Assembly: GCA_946803715.1 (NCBI GenBank)
Contig: CAMPET010000011.1
Coordinates: 343,112-363,027, forward strand
Direction of reading: 5' to 3'
DNA from: Beroe ovata
Lineage: Eukaryota > Ctenophora > Nuda > Beroida > Beroidae
DNA: 19,916 bases
Numbering within the stretch: position 1 is the first letter of the stretch; each line of letters starts with the position of its first letter. The notes below the pieces were generated by a model. It was given only the letters and a program-made list of their open reading frames with translations, searched no databases and had not been told where the DNA came from. The translations under genes and the position numbers were made by a program. Shown in pieces: positions 1-9,215 of the stretch.

Positions 1-45
1 CCCCCTCGTGTATGTCTGTGTGACTGCTTGGGAGCGAGTCCCTTA
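1..45. repeat. Short dispersed repeat, copy 1
   Basis: This stretch starts with a C-rich run and contains the 15-mer TGTCTGTGTGACTGC, which recurs exactly near 4589, with matching flanks (CCCCC before, GGG after). It may be the edge of a larger repeat or an LTR end cut by the window start. Similarity outside this core is not visible. Confidence 0.45.
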
Positions 46-1925
46 TACATGCTTCCTGTCTTAATCTTTGACCAATCTCCCTGTCGAGGAGGTAACCAAT
101 ATATGTTTCTATTTAAGTACGTATGCGGACCTCGCAACCTCCAATCGTGCTTTCTTCTCATACTCATAGCATGTTCGGTATGTTTCTCTGTCAATTAGTA
201 TACCGATACTGATAGTCCGGCGACTGTCTGGTGTCATTCAGTACTTTTGTGTACCTACTGGGGTTGAATCTTCCCGGAGATAACCCGGAGGGGAGTGGCA
301 GTTGTTGATGAATCATGCTGGGAGTGCGATAATGAGGAAGATACCCTCGGGTACGGGATGTATGGAGGCGCAAGTGACTAGATTTAGATACTTGGGTTAA
401 CCAGTGTTACAGGAAAAACGAGTGAGGGAAGTTGTGGGAATTAACACCGATAACCTACAACATGGAACTGCACCCTGAACATGCAGCCGATAAACCGTCC
501 AAAGGAAGACTTCACTATCTCCTAGGACCCCGATCGGAAGTTATCCCTCACCAGCCTGAGTTGACTAATGCCCAGGTTGAGACCAAGTCGCTGATCACTG
601 TCGTCCTCATCCGTACACCTCGCGTAAATGTGGAATTCCTGTGTATGGGTGACACGCCCACAGAACTGACCCGCCATACCCATGATGGACTAGATAGACT
701 TTCCTGTATTTTAATTTATTCTAAAGTTTAAGTAAGCCGCGATACTATCATCCCCGCTTACGACGTTTCCGAGAACCGCGTGTTGCGGCCACAGACTCTG
801 ATGTTTTTTATACTTTGTTTTTATTGTGATTGCCGGTAAAATGATTACCTTGCAAACCCCCCATTTCCGTCTCTCCATTATTCGAGGATATAAAACTCTA
901 TTATAATTAAACTAAATTGTTACTAAACTGTGATAGAAATGGCCGGACATGAATTGAACTGAGTGTCATGGTCGTCCATCCCGCCGGATGCAGAGTCTCA
1001 TGCTTAACCGGCTGTCATTAGCAAGGAGCCCGTGCGTGAATTCTTCGGAATTGAACACCTCATGCCGAATAAATAATAGCTAATTGACACGATGCCAGTG
1101 ATAGATTGAGCACCTGCATACTTGTACCTCTGAACACAATAATAGTTAAGTCCGTCCCCGAATCACCAACACCGAGCTATACCGGACCGGGGCGGGTCTT
1201 AACAGGTGGAGCGGCCGATGCGGGGCCCGACTTCTACAACTGTGACACTCTGTTCTAATGTAATATTCATGCAAAATTTCAAAATTCAGAAAAATTTTTG
1301 GTGATATCCTCGAGTAATGGATTTATTTATTACTTTTTATTTTACTTGACAGTAGCAATACCAGGGCTACTTATTTTTGTTCCCAGCTTTCCACCGCAGG
1401 AAAGCCAATCTTGGCATATATTTTTTTAAAAGTTGACCGCGAACACTGCCATAATAATTGTGAACCGGATTTTCCTCGTGTTTGGCAGGCTACAATATTT
1501 CCCATACTATCGAGCCACCGTTATCTCATTTCAATTTTATTTATTTTCACTTCCAGTAATGGCAGTATCTTACAAATTGCACCATACTAGTTACGTGCAA
1601 TATTGTGAATACAGGCTACAGAGCTAGAGCTGTCACGTGATAAGGTCTCTGGCACAGTGCCAATACACCGCGATCTTTCTCGCCAAGCTTGTAGCATAAT
1701 TTAACCAATAACAGTTACATAAAGTGGTTGTTAAGCTATTTCTCCATGAACGAATAGCCATAATTATCCATAATTATCAACACGTATTGGTATAGATGGT
1801 CCATATTGATATCGTGGATATAGTGTAGACTCACAAATAATATAGTTTAAGTATTCAGTAGTAGTACCTAGATAACCTATGTGCTATACAGTATTATCGT
1901 GGGCAGCTCGGTAGGTCGTTTTGTC
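46..1925. other. Gene-free stretch
   Basis: No supportable gene is seen on either strand. The longest open frame (432-731, +) has no recognisable domain and reads like chance translation. A GC-richer patch lies at about 750-790 and 1160-1235. A tRNA-like reverse-strand fold at 942-1012 was examined and rejected. Confidence 0.5.
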
Positions 1926-2110
1926 AGTAGAATGCACTAGCAGTAGAATGTAATAGTTGTAAGAGTAGAATGTACTAGTAGTAGTAGAAGTGATAGTAGT
2001 GACAGTAGAAGAAGAAGTGAGTAGAGTTGATGGTAGTGATAGTATAGTAGAAGTAGAAGTGGAAGTTGGATAATAGAAGTGAGAGAAGAGTTGAAGGAGA
2101 TGATAGAGAT
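1926..2110. repeat. TAG/GAA-rich simple repeat
   Basis: The + strand is a degenerate run of GTAGTAG, GTAGAAG and AGAAGAAG words with almost no C. This is strand-asymmetric, purine-rich low-complexity DNA. The minus-strand open frame over it is a string of Ser/Thr/Tyr codons and is not a gene. Confidence 0.75.
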
Positions 2111-2680
2111 GATGTACCGAATATATTTTGTACAACACCAACCGTACCCAAATTGCGCTATGTTTTGAGTATCACTCTAATAAGAGTTTTACTCCTGGAA
2201 AACGAGCTATCAAGAACCATTTCGCTATTGTAAAGTTAAGAAGATTTTTGAAAAATTTTGATATTATGACGTAAATTGATGTGAAAGCGAAAATTTGTTA
2301 CAAGACGTCAAGTTGTGAATGATTAAACGTTATTTTTGATAATAATTTTGCTATAATGACGAAAAAGTTTTATGGATACAAATACTTGTTGAAATACGTC
2401 GAAACAGAAGGATAATAGAGTTAACTCAAAAAAATTTTGGATGATATGTCCGCTGTTTAGTTTGGGGGAGAATGGAAAAGTAGCACAATTGCTTCTCCCT
2501 GGCCAGGAGATCTAGCATGATGTGAAATTCCACTTCGACGGAATTATTCGGTAGACTATCATACATTCAATGAATGAAAATTGGGAAATCGGGACTGGAC
2601 TTGTCTGCTGAGGATTTTTATGGCTTGCGCGGTCAGCTGAGCTATTCTGATCCTCGTCGGGCAAGATCAGAAGTAGAAGT
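2111..2680. other. Gene-free AT-rich stretch
   Basis: No gene is seen. A purine run (GGGGGAGA, around 2464) and a CTGGCCAG palindrome at about 2499 are present. The purine run resembles a retroelement polypurine tract, but nothing around it supports that reading. Confidence 0.4.
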
Positions 2681-2760
2681 GAGAATTGTGACGGAGAATT
2701 GTGACGTAGAATTGTGACATAGAATTTTGACGGAGAATTGTGACGGAGAATTGTGACGGC
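2681..2760. repeat. 13-bp minisatellite
   Basis: About six head-to-tail copies of a 13-bp unit of the form GTGACGGAGAATT, with one or two substitutions per copy. The array is followed directly by a related region of longer imperfect repeats. Confidence 0.85.
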
Positions 2761-3050
2761 ATGAGAGTGATATTTGTTTGAGCGAAGTTGAATTTATTGA
2801 GAAGTTATGAGCGAAATGAAACTGAAATTTAATTGAAGTATGATCGAAATCAGTAGAAATGTAGAATTATGACGTAAATAGTTATTGTGACGGCGTGATA
2901 TTTGTATGAGCGAAATGAAATTGAAATTTAGTTGAAGTATGAGCGAAATGAAATTTGAATTTGATGAGAAGTGGAAGTACAGTGAAGTATAGTGAGAATG
3001 AGTATTGTATGATAAGTAGTATGTTATGAAGTGAAGTAAAGTCTGAATCG
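2761..3050. repeat. Imperfect long-unit repeats built on GAGCGAAATGAAA
   Basis: A block at about 2811-2853 recurs about 99 bp downstream (2910-2953) with few changes, and the word TATTTGTNTGAGCGAA occurs at 2771 and 2899. The region is C-poor on the + strand, which leaves a spurious minus-strand open frame (2794-3099). Confidence 0.65.
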
Positions 3051-4074
3051 TTATATGTCCCGACCGATCGCCCGAGCTGCCAGAACTACCACGCGTCACG
3101 ATGAATTGTCAACTATTTCTATTTTCAATTGCACGAGTTAATTGATTAAAACCTAATTTTATTTGATTTTATAATTGATTTTACTTAATTTGTTATCACG
3201 TGTAACGCCCTCCGATTGGCGTAATACGTACCAGGATACGTATTTCCATGATATTTTACAGCTACCCAACTAATGGTTGTTCACCACAACCTTCCCTGAA
3301 ATGCTGCGGTACACTCCCGGCAGTGAAATCTTCCAGTACCACCAAGTAATTGTAATTGTGTTTTTTTGTCACCATTACTGATAACATTATAGATTATTGT
3401 TCCATAAGTAAAGTACCATAGTACACTTAACATTGTCTACAGTTAGAACATCCCAGGGGGATCTATCGCCGGGACGGCTCTCCGAAAGGCAAGGGAGATG
3501 TTATGGTCCCTGGTACTATACTTATAGTTCTTAGCCTAGCTCTCAGTCCAAATCTCTCCAGTTGAAGTCTCTAATTTGAGTCTCCCAGTTATGATATTTC
3601 CAATTACAATATTACCATATTTTCCTGCATAAAGATTTCCATTCTCTGCAACACTTTGTCCACGGCTAATCTAATCTTCTTCATTGGGATAACTCGATAT
3701 AATGATCTCTCCCTGCTCCAGGGCTTCTTATCTAAATGAGATTCCCGTCGTCCTCCTATGGACCAAAATTCCCTTTTTATCACCCTTGTAACACTTCAGT
3801 TCCCATTATTATCTGAATTCATCAAATCCTTATTAACACATTGGTTCTTATCTATACCAAAAATTCCCCTATTCGGTACTTGCCACTCCTCCATTATTGT
3901 GTTGTCCATGGTCATGCAATGTTGATTCATTTAAAGATCGTGGCAAAATAGTAAATCCCATTGGTCCACGTTCAAATCACGGTGGATTAAGTGTCTTCCA
4001 TTGGCTCTCGAGAAAAACGCGTGACTCGCATCACGTGTCACCACAAAATGCCCGCAGACACGAGCTGCGTCAGT
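3051..4074. other. Gene-free stretch, possible degenerate LTR-like DNA
   Basis: No gene is supportable. A TGTAACGCCC word at about 3201 resembles the start of many Gypsy LTRs, and a TATA-like GTATATAA lies at about 4521, shortly before the second copy of the dispersed repeat. No second LTR copy is visible, so this is a suggestion only. Confidence 0.25.
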
Positions 4075-4152
4075 GTGAGCGAGAGTGTGAGTGAGAGTGT
4101 GAGTGAGAGTGTGAGTGAGAGTGTGAGTGAGAGTGTGAGTGAGAATGTGAGT
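4075..4152. repeat. 12-bp minisatellite
   Basis: Five perfect copies of the 12-mer GAGAGTGTGAGT (4081-4140) are followed by one copy with a G-to-A change and preceded by a partial copy. On the minus strand it reads as Thr-His-Thr-Leu or Ser-His dipeptide strings, which explains open frames there that are not genes. Confidence 0.95.
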
Positions 4153-4161
4153 GGTGTGTGA

Positions 4162-4236
4162 GTGTGTGATCCCGGTGTGTGTGATCCCAGTGTGTGTGAT
4201 CCCGGTGTGTGTGATCCCGAAGTGTGTGATCCTGGT
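4162..4236. repeat. 15-bp minisatellite
   Basis: Five adjacent copies of the 15-mer GTGTGTGATCCCGGT, copies 2, 4 and 5 carrying one or two substitutions. It starts 10 bp after the 12-bp array and shares the GTGTG core, so the two probably arose by slippage from a common seed. Confidence 0.95.
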
Positions 4237-4576
4237 GTTTTCTATTCCCCACACACTCTCGTCCTTGGGCTTCCTATTATTATCTCCTATGATTTAATTC
4301 TATACATTTTCCTGGGTCGCATTCCCATGTCCTACTTATGCGTCCCTGCAAAAGTCCGATACTCGATCATGACCCTCCCAGTCAGGGCTTGTTCACAATC
4401 CCATATGGTAGACTTATTCCCCCTGTTGTATTAGATTGTATGTAATGAGTAGATTTGAGTGTATAACATTAACATAAAGTATGTCCATATCTTGGGGTTT
4501 CTTGCTTACTTGCACACCATCCGTATATAACCCTTGCTCAATACTATATTATTATTACGTACTAGTGTCGGTTGCA

Positions 4577-4616
4577 CCCCCACGTTTGTCTGTGTGACTG
4601 CCCGGGTGTAGGCCCG
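4577..4616. repeat. Short dispersed repeat, copy 2
   Basis: Matches the window start: a CCCCC run, then the exact 15-mer TGTCTGTGTGACTGC, then GGG. It is followed within 10 bp by an N (4625), a scaffold join. The pair could mark ends of one repeat family. Confidence 0.45.
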
Positions 4617-4625
4617 ACACCAAGN

Positions 4626-6050
4626 AAATCCTGTTCTATTTCAATGAAATTCCTAATTCCGAAAGAAACCTATAAAGCTTGAAACTCACATTTGGAACCT
4701 GATACTCAATAACCCGCATACATAACTATCTACCTATTGGTAAAAGTTAAGCCTGATTTTTACGACCCACGACTTTGTATGATCGCGAATACTTCCCTGT
4801 TAATAACCCGAATATTATATTGTTTTATTCTGCTTGTTACCTATGTATTTCCTATGTTTTTCCGTCATAAAACTCAACCATCATCACCTCAACCACACTA
4901 TCATTGCATCAACCATAAAATCATAATCACATTCATTTCATTCATCACCACGATATAGATAAAATAATGTTGATATGATATACACATACTGCGCAGTAAT
5001 ATATAAATTGTTTATGATTTTCTATTTTTTGTAGTAGAAGAGTGCACTAGAAAAGTAATAAACCGTCATCACATGTTGTGATCACGGGACCTTTGGACAG
5101 TTAGTAATTAAATTGAACACGTCCACGCACCAAGTACCAGTCAGTTACCTCACTCCGGTTGGAGTGAATTCCTATTTTAAATGATAAACAATTTGATAAT
5201 TCGACAAGGTTAATAAGTATTTGATAAATTTCCCAGCTGGACGAAAAATAATTCTCGGGATGCCTAGCATAGTTGGTTGTAAGCTAGAAGACTTGGTGTG
5301 ACCTAGTACGTCGTGATATATAGGAGATAAAGTACACGTAAGAGAAGATAAGGAATAAAAGATAGTTATGATGAATACCCCGAGCGAAAATAACTCGACC
5401 AGGGAATGGGTCTGAGAAATGATAATACCCGGCAAGGAAAGGGGCCGGAAGATGTGGACTCTTTGGAGGCATTATTTAGAGAGTTTCGGTAATGCGTGGC
5501 ATAACATCTAGCCAGATAACTGACTGAGGGGAATGATAAAATGAAATATTCCGGCTTTTACTTATTTTGTGTTAAAAATATAAGAGAGGGATTAAGTAAG
5601 CCGAGGTCCACGTAAGGGTAGAGAAGGGAGCAGTATGATAATGGTAAGGGATAAATTTCAACATTGCACAGGTACTTTTGCTTTAAGTTTAAACTGATGA
5701 TAAAACGCGTTACATAAAAGTGTTAATTATAATAAAATATGGTTCGTCGTGATACTGACGATACTATCGAACAACATATGCAAACAGAGTATTAGTGGAG
5801 ATGATCAATGCAGTACGGGTCCGGATAATTTTAGTGCACAACATTAGTCCACCTTGATTCGGAAACATTGCTTCATGAGCCGATACATCTACGAGCACAG
5901 GAAATTTAACATCGCTATCACGACAAAATATAACCACCTGCATCTTATCACGCACACAGACTAATCATTCTAGGTTGGCACTTACATCCGAACTATTATC
6001 ATCCCCAAATTCTTATTTTTTAGGTAATACAGTTAACTGACACATTATAT
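4626..6050. other. Gene-free stretch upstream of ORF-A
   Basis: AT-rich DNA without a supportable gene. Minus-strand open frames at 5172-5472 and 5764-5955 have no domain, no start context and no partner exons. A promoter or first exon for ORF-A could lie here but is not recognisable. Confidence 0.4.
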
Positions 6051-6052
6051 AG
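6051..6052 (+). other. Possible 3' splice site before ORF-A
   Basis: An AG lies 2 nt upstream of the ATG, with possible branch-like TTAAC/CTGAC words about 20 nt before it. The pyrimidine tract is weak. Another candidate AG lies at the TTTTTTAG near 6022. The case is weaker than for env or ORF-B. Confidence 0.3.
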
Positions 6053-6054
6053 GC

Positions 6055-6702
6055 ATGAGCACTGTATTTGAATGGAAATGTCAGCTGTGTGCGGCGGAGG
6101 GCGACCAGTTTATAGCCCTCCGTCAACATTTAGACGGAAAAACACACATGAAGAAGAAAAATAAACTCATAAAAAAACTGGATGAAGCCACAAGTGACGA
6201 AAAGGATGGGCTTCAACAAATTTTAGACTCAACAAAAGAACTTGAGAATGATGGATCCATTAACTATCCCCTCGCGGGACGAGAGGAATATGAAGAATTG
6301 GAAGGAGTCATGGGTAAGGAAACATTCTGGGAGATGATCAAGAGTCCTGACTATTGGACTGAAGTAGAACTTGTGACTAAGAGAGCTAATTTAGAGTCGG
6401 CTCCAACGAGAACTGATTGGAAGATACGGCAGAGAACTCTGTTGGGGCTCCGGCACGCCCTATTCATTAAAAACCGGGATTTTGCCCAAAAGTTTCTGGT
6501 GGACCTATGCTGTTATATGTGTAAGATACATCATGAAAACAGGGTCCGTTTGGCATTGCATGCAACGGGGCGTCTTCACCAAAGGCGTTTCGCCAAAATT
6601 CTCAGGCGTGCCAACCTGTTGGACAGAGATACCACAAACTTGAATTATGAGGACTTCCTCCATGTAGTTGATGAGATTCACGGGGAGGAAGACTGTCTCT
6701 AA
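6055..6702 (+). CDS. ORF-A: protein with two U1/matrin-type zinc fingers
   Basis: A 215-residue protein of unknown function. Seen in the sequence: two zinc-finger patterns with identical spacing, C-x2-C-x12-H-x5-H, the first at C9, C12, H25 and H31 and the second at C153, C156, H169 and H175. Both have the H-x2-G-(K/R)-x-H end typical of U1C/matrin/JAZ-type fingers. From family knowledge these fingers often bind double-stranded RNA or RNA-protein complexes, so an RNA-binding role is an inference. A Lys-rich stretch (residues 32-40) and an acidic, helical middle segment separate the fingers. The start ATG follows an AG by 2 nt, so it could be the first coding exon after splicing. Codons are unbroken to a TAA and an AATAAA lies 244 bp beyond. 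It may be a host gene or cargo of the downstream retroelement. Confidence 0.7.
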   Translation: MSTVFEWKCQLCAAEGDQFIALRQHLDGKTHMKKKNKLIKKLDEATSDEKDGLQQILDSTKELENDGSINYPLAGREEYEELEGVMGKETFWEMIKSPDYWTEVELVTKRANLESAPTRTDWKIRQRTLLGLRHALFIKNRDFAQKFLVDLCCYMCKIHHENRVRLALHATGRLHQRRFAKILRRANLLDRDTTNLNYEDFLHVVDEIHGEEDCL

Positions 6703-6945
6703 TGACAATAGTTATTACTGCCATTACAAAACATAACTCCAATCCGGTATTTTCATACGGTCAGCATGCTTAGATTAAATATTGACCAAGGCTAATCAAT
6801 ACTCCACATATTATCTCAATATGATAATTATTTGCGACAGGGGGACTTCCGCACAGTGCTATTTTATATCAACATCTACAAGGGATACATACTTACATTT
6901 TATTTTTAGCAACCATAGAATGATTATTAAATACTGACTACTGTC

Positions 6946-6951
6946 AATAAA
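6946..6951 (+). terminator. Poly(A) signal candidate for ORF-A
   Basis: A canonical AATAAA lies 244 bp downstream of the ORF-A stop. The rest of 6703-7130 is AT-rich and shows no gene. Confidence 0.4.
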
Positions 6952-7136
6952 GTTAACCCATTTATATGATAATTACCGTTCCATTCATGATGATCTCGCA
7001 ATACTGCATCAACTGTTATTGCGTTTTATTTGCCTCTAGCTTAATCCTGATGCGTATTTTCTACAAGTAACAATTCAAACACCTTTCAAATATCTCCATG
7101 GCACCTGCATGCCATATATCATCTCATCAATTTTGC

Positions 7137-7138
7137 AG
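7137..7138 (+). other. Probable 3' splice site before ORF-B
   Basis: The run TCATCAATTTTGCAG has the look of a good acceptor and is followed after one base by an in-frame ATG (7140). This is why I prefer 7140 over the upstream in-frame ATG at 7098 as the coding start. Confidence 0.5.
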
Positions 7139-7139
7139 C

Positions 7140-7763
7140 ATGTCTTTTCCACCAACCACGGACGAGGTAATCAATGGGGTAATTGACTTATTAGATGAGC
7201 GGCACACCACAGTTATCACATGGAGTTCATTCGCATACATCAAGTTGAAAAGAGACGGGGCCTGGAAACTCCACGTCTGGCTTTATGAAAATCCATTCAA
7301 GGAAGCCCACAAAATCTTAGTGCCAATCTATGATGCATCATATTGGGGTCTCCTGGTCATCGATAGCAAGATTAGACACATATCTCTGTTTGACCCATCA
7401 CAACATCAACGTGAGGAAATAATTTTGGGAGAATTCACAAAGTTGACACGTACCTTAGACGAACGATGGCCACCCGAGGAAGCAACTCCCAAGAAATGGA
7501 CAAGTTCAAGGGCATCCAATTGCCCAATCATCATTGACTCCCAAGAGTGCACGGGTGCACTCACGTGTGCAATAGCAATCAGAGTTGCTCAAGGGCAACG
7601 TATTTGCAGGAGGTTGCCAGGGTCAGCTGCAGACAGGAAAACTCAAATGTTTACACTATTCACGGAAAGTAAACAGCGGGTTTGGCCTAATGAGGCTAAA
7701 ATCAAGGCGTTGGCTCAATTGAGGCGGAAGATTCCAGTAACTAGAGTTCCTCCACTGATGTGA
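7140..7763 (+). CDS. ORF-B: Ulp1/C48-like cysteine protease fold, probably inactive
   Basis: 207 residues from the ATG at 7140 (221 if the in-frame ATG at 7098 is used). The core matches the Ulp1/SENP (C48) pattern: a VPI strand, then SYWGLLVID, ISLFDP, and a PIIIDSQEC-TG block followed by a helix. Relative to yeast Ulp1, the 17-residue His-to-Asp spacing is kept exactly (position 68 to D85) and C137 lies where the nucleophile should be, with a Pro eight residues before it as in Ulp1. However, position 68 is Tyr instead of His, and the oxyanion-hole Gln position (131) is Ile. By family knowledge both losses should abolish normal proteolysis. It may bind a ubiquitin-like partner without cutting, or be a decayed gene. 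C48-like proteases are common cargo of transposons and DNA viruses. The C-terminus is basic. The fold assignment is fairly good and the function is unknown. Confidence 0.65.
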   Translation: MSFPPTTDEVINGVIDLLDERHTTVITWSSFAYIKLKRDGAWKLHVWLYENPFKEAHKILVPIYDASYWGLLVIDSKIRHISLFDPSQHQREEIILGEFTKLTRTLDERWPPEEATPKKWTSSRASNCPIIIDSQECTGALTCAIAIRVAQGQRICRRLPGSAADRKTQMFTLFTESKQRVWPNEAKIKALAQLRRKIPVTRVPPLM

Positions 7764-7984
7764 GACTATAGACTTGGTTTACTTAATTCACCACGATTTA
7801 TTAAGAACTTAAACATTTAATAACATAGGAACCACATACAGCATCAAATTATTCATTGAATCGTGAGGTCATAATACCAACTAAACATGCCATTATTCGA
7901 CTCTTATAACACCCCTTTTATCGTCATATAATCACTCCTGTTCCTTGCCTCAACATATTCCTTCTATAACTCGCAACGGGGGAA

Positions 7985-8004
7985 ATCGGCACTTTCTTGC
8001 CGAT
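7985..8004. repeat. Perfect 7-bp stem, 6-nt loop, then T-rich run
   Basis: ATCGGCA and TGCCGAT flank a CTTTCT loop and are followed by ATTTTTTC. It lies 222 bp after the ORF-B stop in its likely 3' UTR. It resembles a transcript 3' hairpin but is not the histone stem-loop sequence. Confidence 0.4.
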
Positions 8005-8037
8005 ATTTTTTCTTTTTATAAGCTACTCCTATATACT

Positions 8038-8043
8038 AATAAA
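8038..8043 (+). terminator. Poly(A) signal candidate for ORF-B
   Basis: An AATAAA lies 275 bp downstream of the ORF-B stop. Another AATAAAG occurs further on in AT-rich DNA (around 8477). The interval 8044-8810 shows no gene. Confidence 0.35.
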
Positions 8044-8812
8044 TGAATAACAATAAGATATCATATAAAGATGAGAATAACTTGATTTTCTTCTATTTGG
8101 TTTAAATGCATGTCAACTATGGATTCCTTGTGACTCATTAGTGTGAACATGCGTGAATTGGTAGCTCCTGCAGTGTTTCTGAGCATCAACAGCTTACTTT
8201 CTGTCTTGATGGTCCACCAATGGATCCCTCTTATATAAAACTCGGGAGTCTGATGCGTCAATCTTGATCACATTCACAGAAGCATTTAACAATTGCAGTG
8301 AAGGAGAAGTTTTGTTAAATAATTTGTTAAAACAATATTTTAGATAAAATGGTTACTGAAGGGAAGGGCAACTTATTGCAAATAAGTTGAAAACCGTATA
8401 TATTTTTCCTTCATCACAATAGAAAAACGATCCGTCTGTTTTAAGGTTCTTCTGTTGAGTTCTTTCTTTTCCATTAATAAAGAATAATAATCTATCAAAA
8501 AAGAAAAAAACAAATACTTTCTGCTGTTGAATATTGTAATGGTCGAAATGTCTCATGAAACTTGTTATCTCTTAGTTTATAATTACTGTTTAAGTTTACT
8601 GTACGAATAAGATGGATATGTTTTAATTAAGTATGTCGTTAAAGGTTACAATAAGGAAATTTATATCATCTTAGGAAGGGCACTCGTCCCTTTTCGCAAT
8701 ATGTTTGGTAAAATACATTAATAATTCGTTAAATTACTCGCTACTCTTGTTTTATTTAAGCTCCAGTACGATAGTCACAGTCTTCAATATAACCACGTGT
8801 TTCGCCCATTCC

Positions 8813-8814
8813 AG
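8813..8814 (+). other. Possible 3' splice site before ORF-C
   Basis: TTCGCCCATTCCAG is a pyrimidine-rich run ending in AG, with the ORF-C ATG one base later. The upstream part of the open frame (from 8705) looks like noncoding sequence, which supports starting at 8816. Confidence 0.4.
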
Positions 8815-8815
8815 C

Positions 8816-9157
8816 ATGAAATCTCTACCTCCTCTGTCCTATTCGATAAAGTTTAGGTCTTTGCGACAAAAACGAAATGAGTCGGCAGCAAACTTCATGA
8901 TACGGATTGTTGATTATGCTCGGAAGTGTCATTTCCTGGCTGCATCAAACCTCATGATCCGTGATCAATTTGTATATGGGCTCAAGTCTGACTCGATCAG
9001 ACATAAGCTATTGAGACAACAGGACATCGACACGCCCCTTATTGCATTAAAACGAGCGGCATCCCTTGAGAGGGACAAACGTCAGAAGAAGAAACTTGGC
9101 ATGATCTCTTTCCATATCAATGTAGGATCCGATACAATTGCGTCCCCCAACAATTAA
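8816..9157 (+). pseudogene. ORF-C: Gag capsid-like fragment of a second Gypsy lineage
   Basis: 113 residues from the ATG at 8816. The segment from about residue 12 to 80 has the C-terminal capsid pattern of Ty3/Gypsy Gag proteins: a basic, Gln/Asn/Glu-rich entry (KRNESAANF), a helix with Cys-His, then IRDQFVYGL and a KLL helix. This is the IRDQ(F/L)xxGL signature well known in Mag/SURL-type elements. It is clearly different from the Gag encoded 60 bp downstream, so it is not a duplicate of it. The N-terminal half of capsid, the zinc knuckle and pol are absent. It ends with a TAA just before a GTAAGT. It may be the relic of another insertion, or a small exapted Gag exon, since its ATG lies one base after a plausible acceptor. 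No inactivating stop is seen inside. Confidence 0.55.
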
Positions 9158-9159
9158 GG

Positions 9160-9204
9160 GTAAGTCTTAATTGTTTCAACTTGTCCTGATTTCTATCTCA
9201 ATAG
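9160..9204 (+). other. Possible 45-bp intron in the gag leader
   Basis: GGGTAAGT at 9158-9165 is a consensus donor, and a pyrimidine-rich run ending in CTCAATAG (AG at 9203-9204) is a plausible acceptor, 11 nt before the gag ATG. The intron would be very short but within the range of compact invertebrate introns. The acceptor could also be used by a longer-range splice. Confidence 0.4.
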
Positions 9205-9215
9205 GTAGGTACATT

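Noticed and set aside
432-731. 99-codon + open frame
   Set aside because: No domain, ordinary length for chance, no supporting start or splice context.
942-1012. Reverse-strand 71-nt tRNA-like segment with GCCGG/CCGGC ends and a TTCAAT loop-like word
   Set aside because: The T-stem does not pair and the anticodon stem is weak. At best it is a decayed tRNA-derived SINE.
2681-2760. CRISPR-like array
   Set aside because: Units are adjacent with no spacers, and the DNA is eukaryotic.
1884-3099. Minus-strand Ser/Thr/Tyr-rich open frames
   Set aside because: They are artefacts of C-poor simple repeats on the + strand.
3931-4254. Minus-strand open frames rich in Thr-His and Ser-His
   Set aside because: They are translations of the 12-bp and 15-bp minisatellites.
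8705-8815. N-terminal extension of ORF-C
   Set aside because: It is hydrophobic, low-complexity and ends in a pyrimidine run plus AG, more like intron or UTR than protein.
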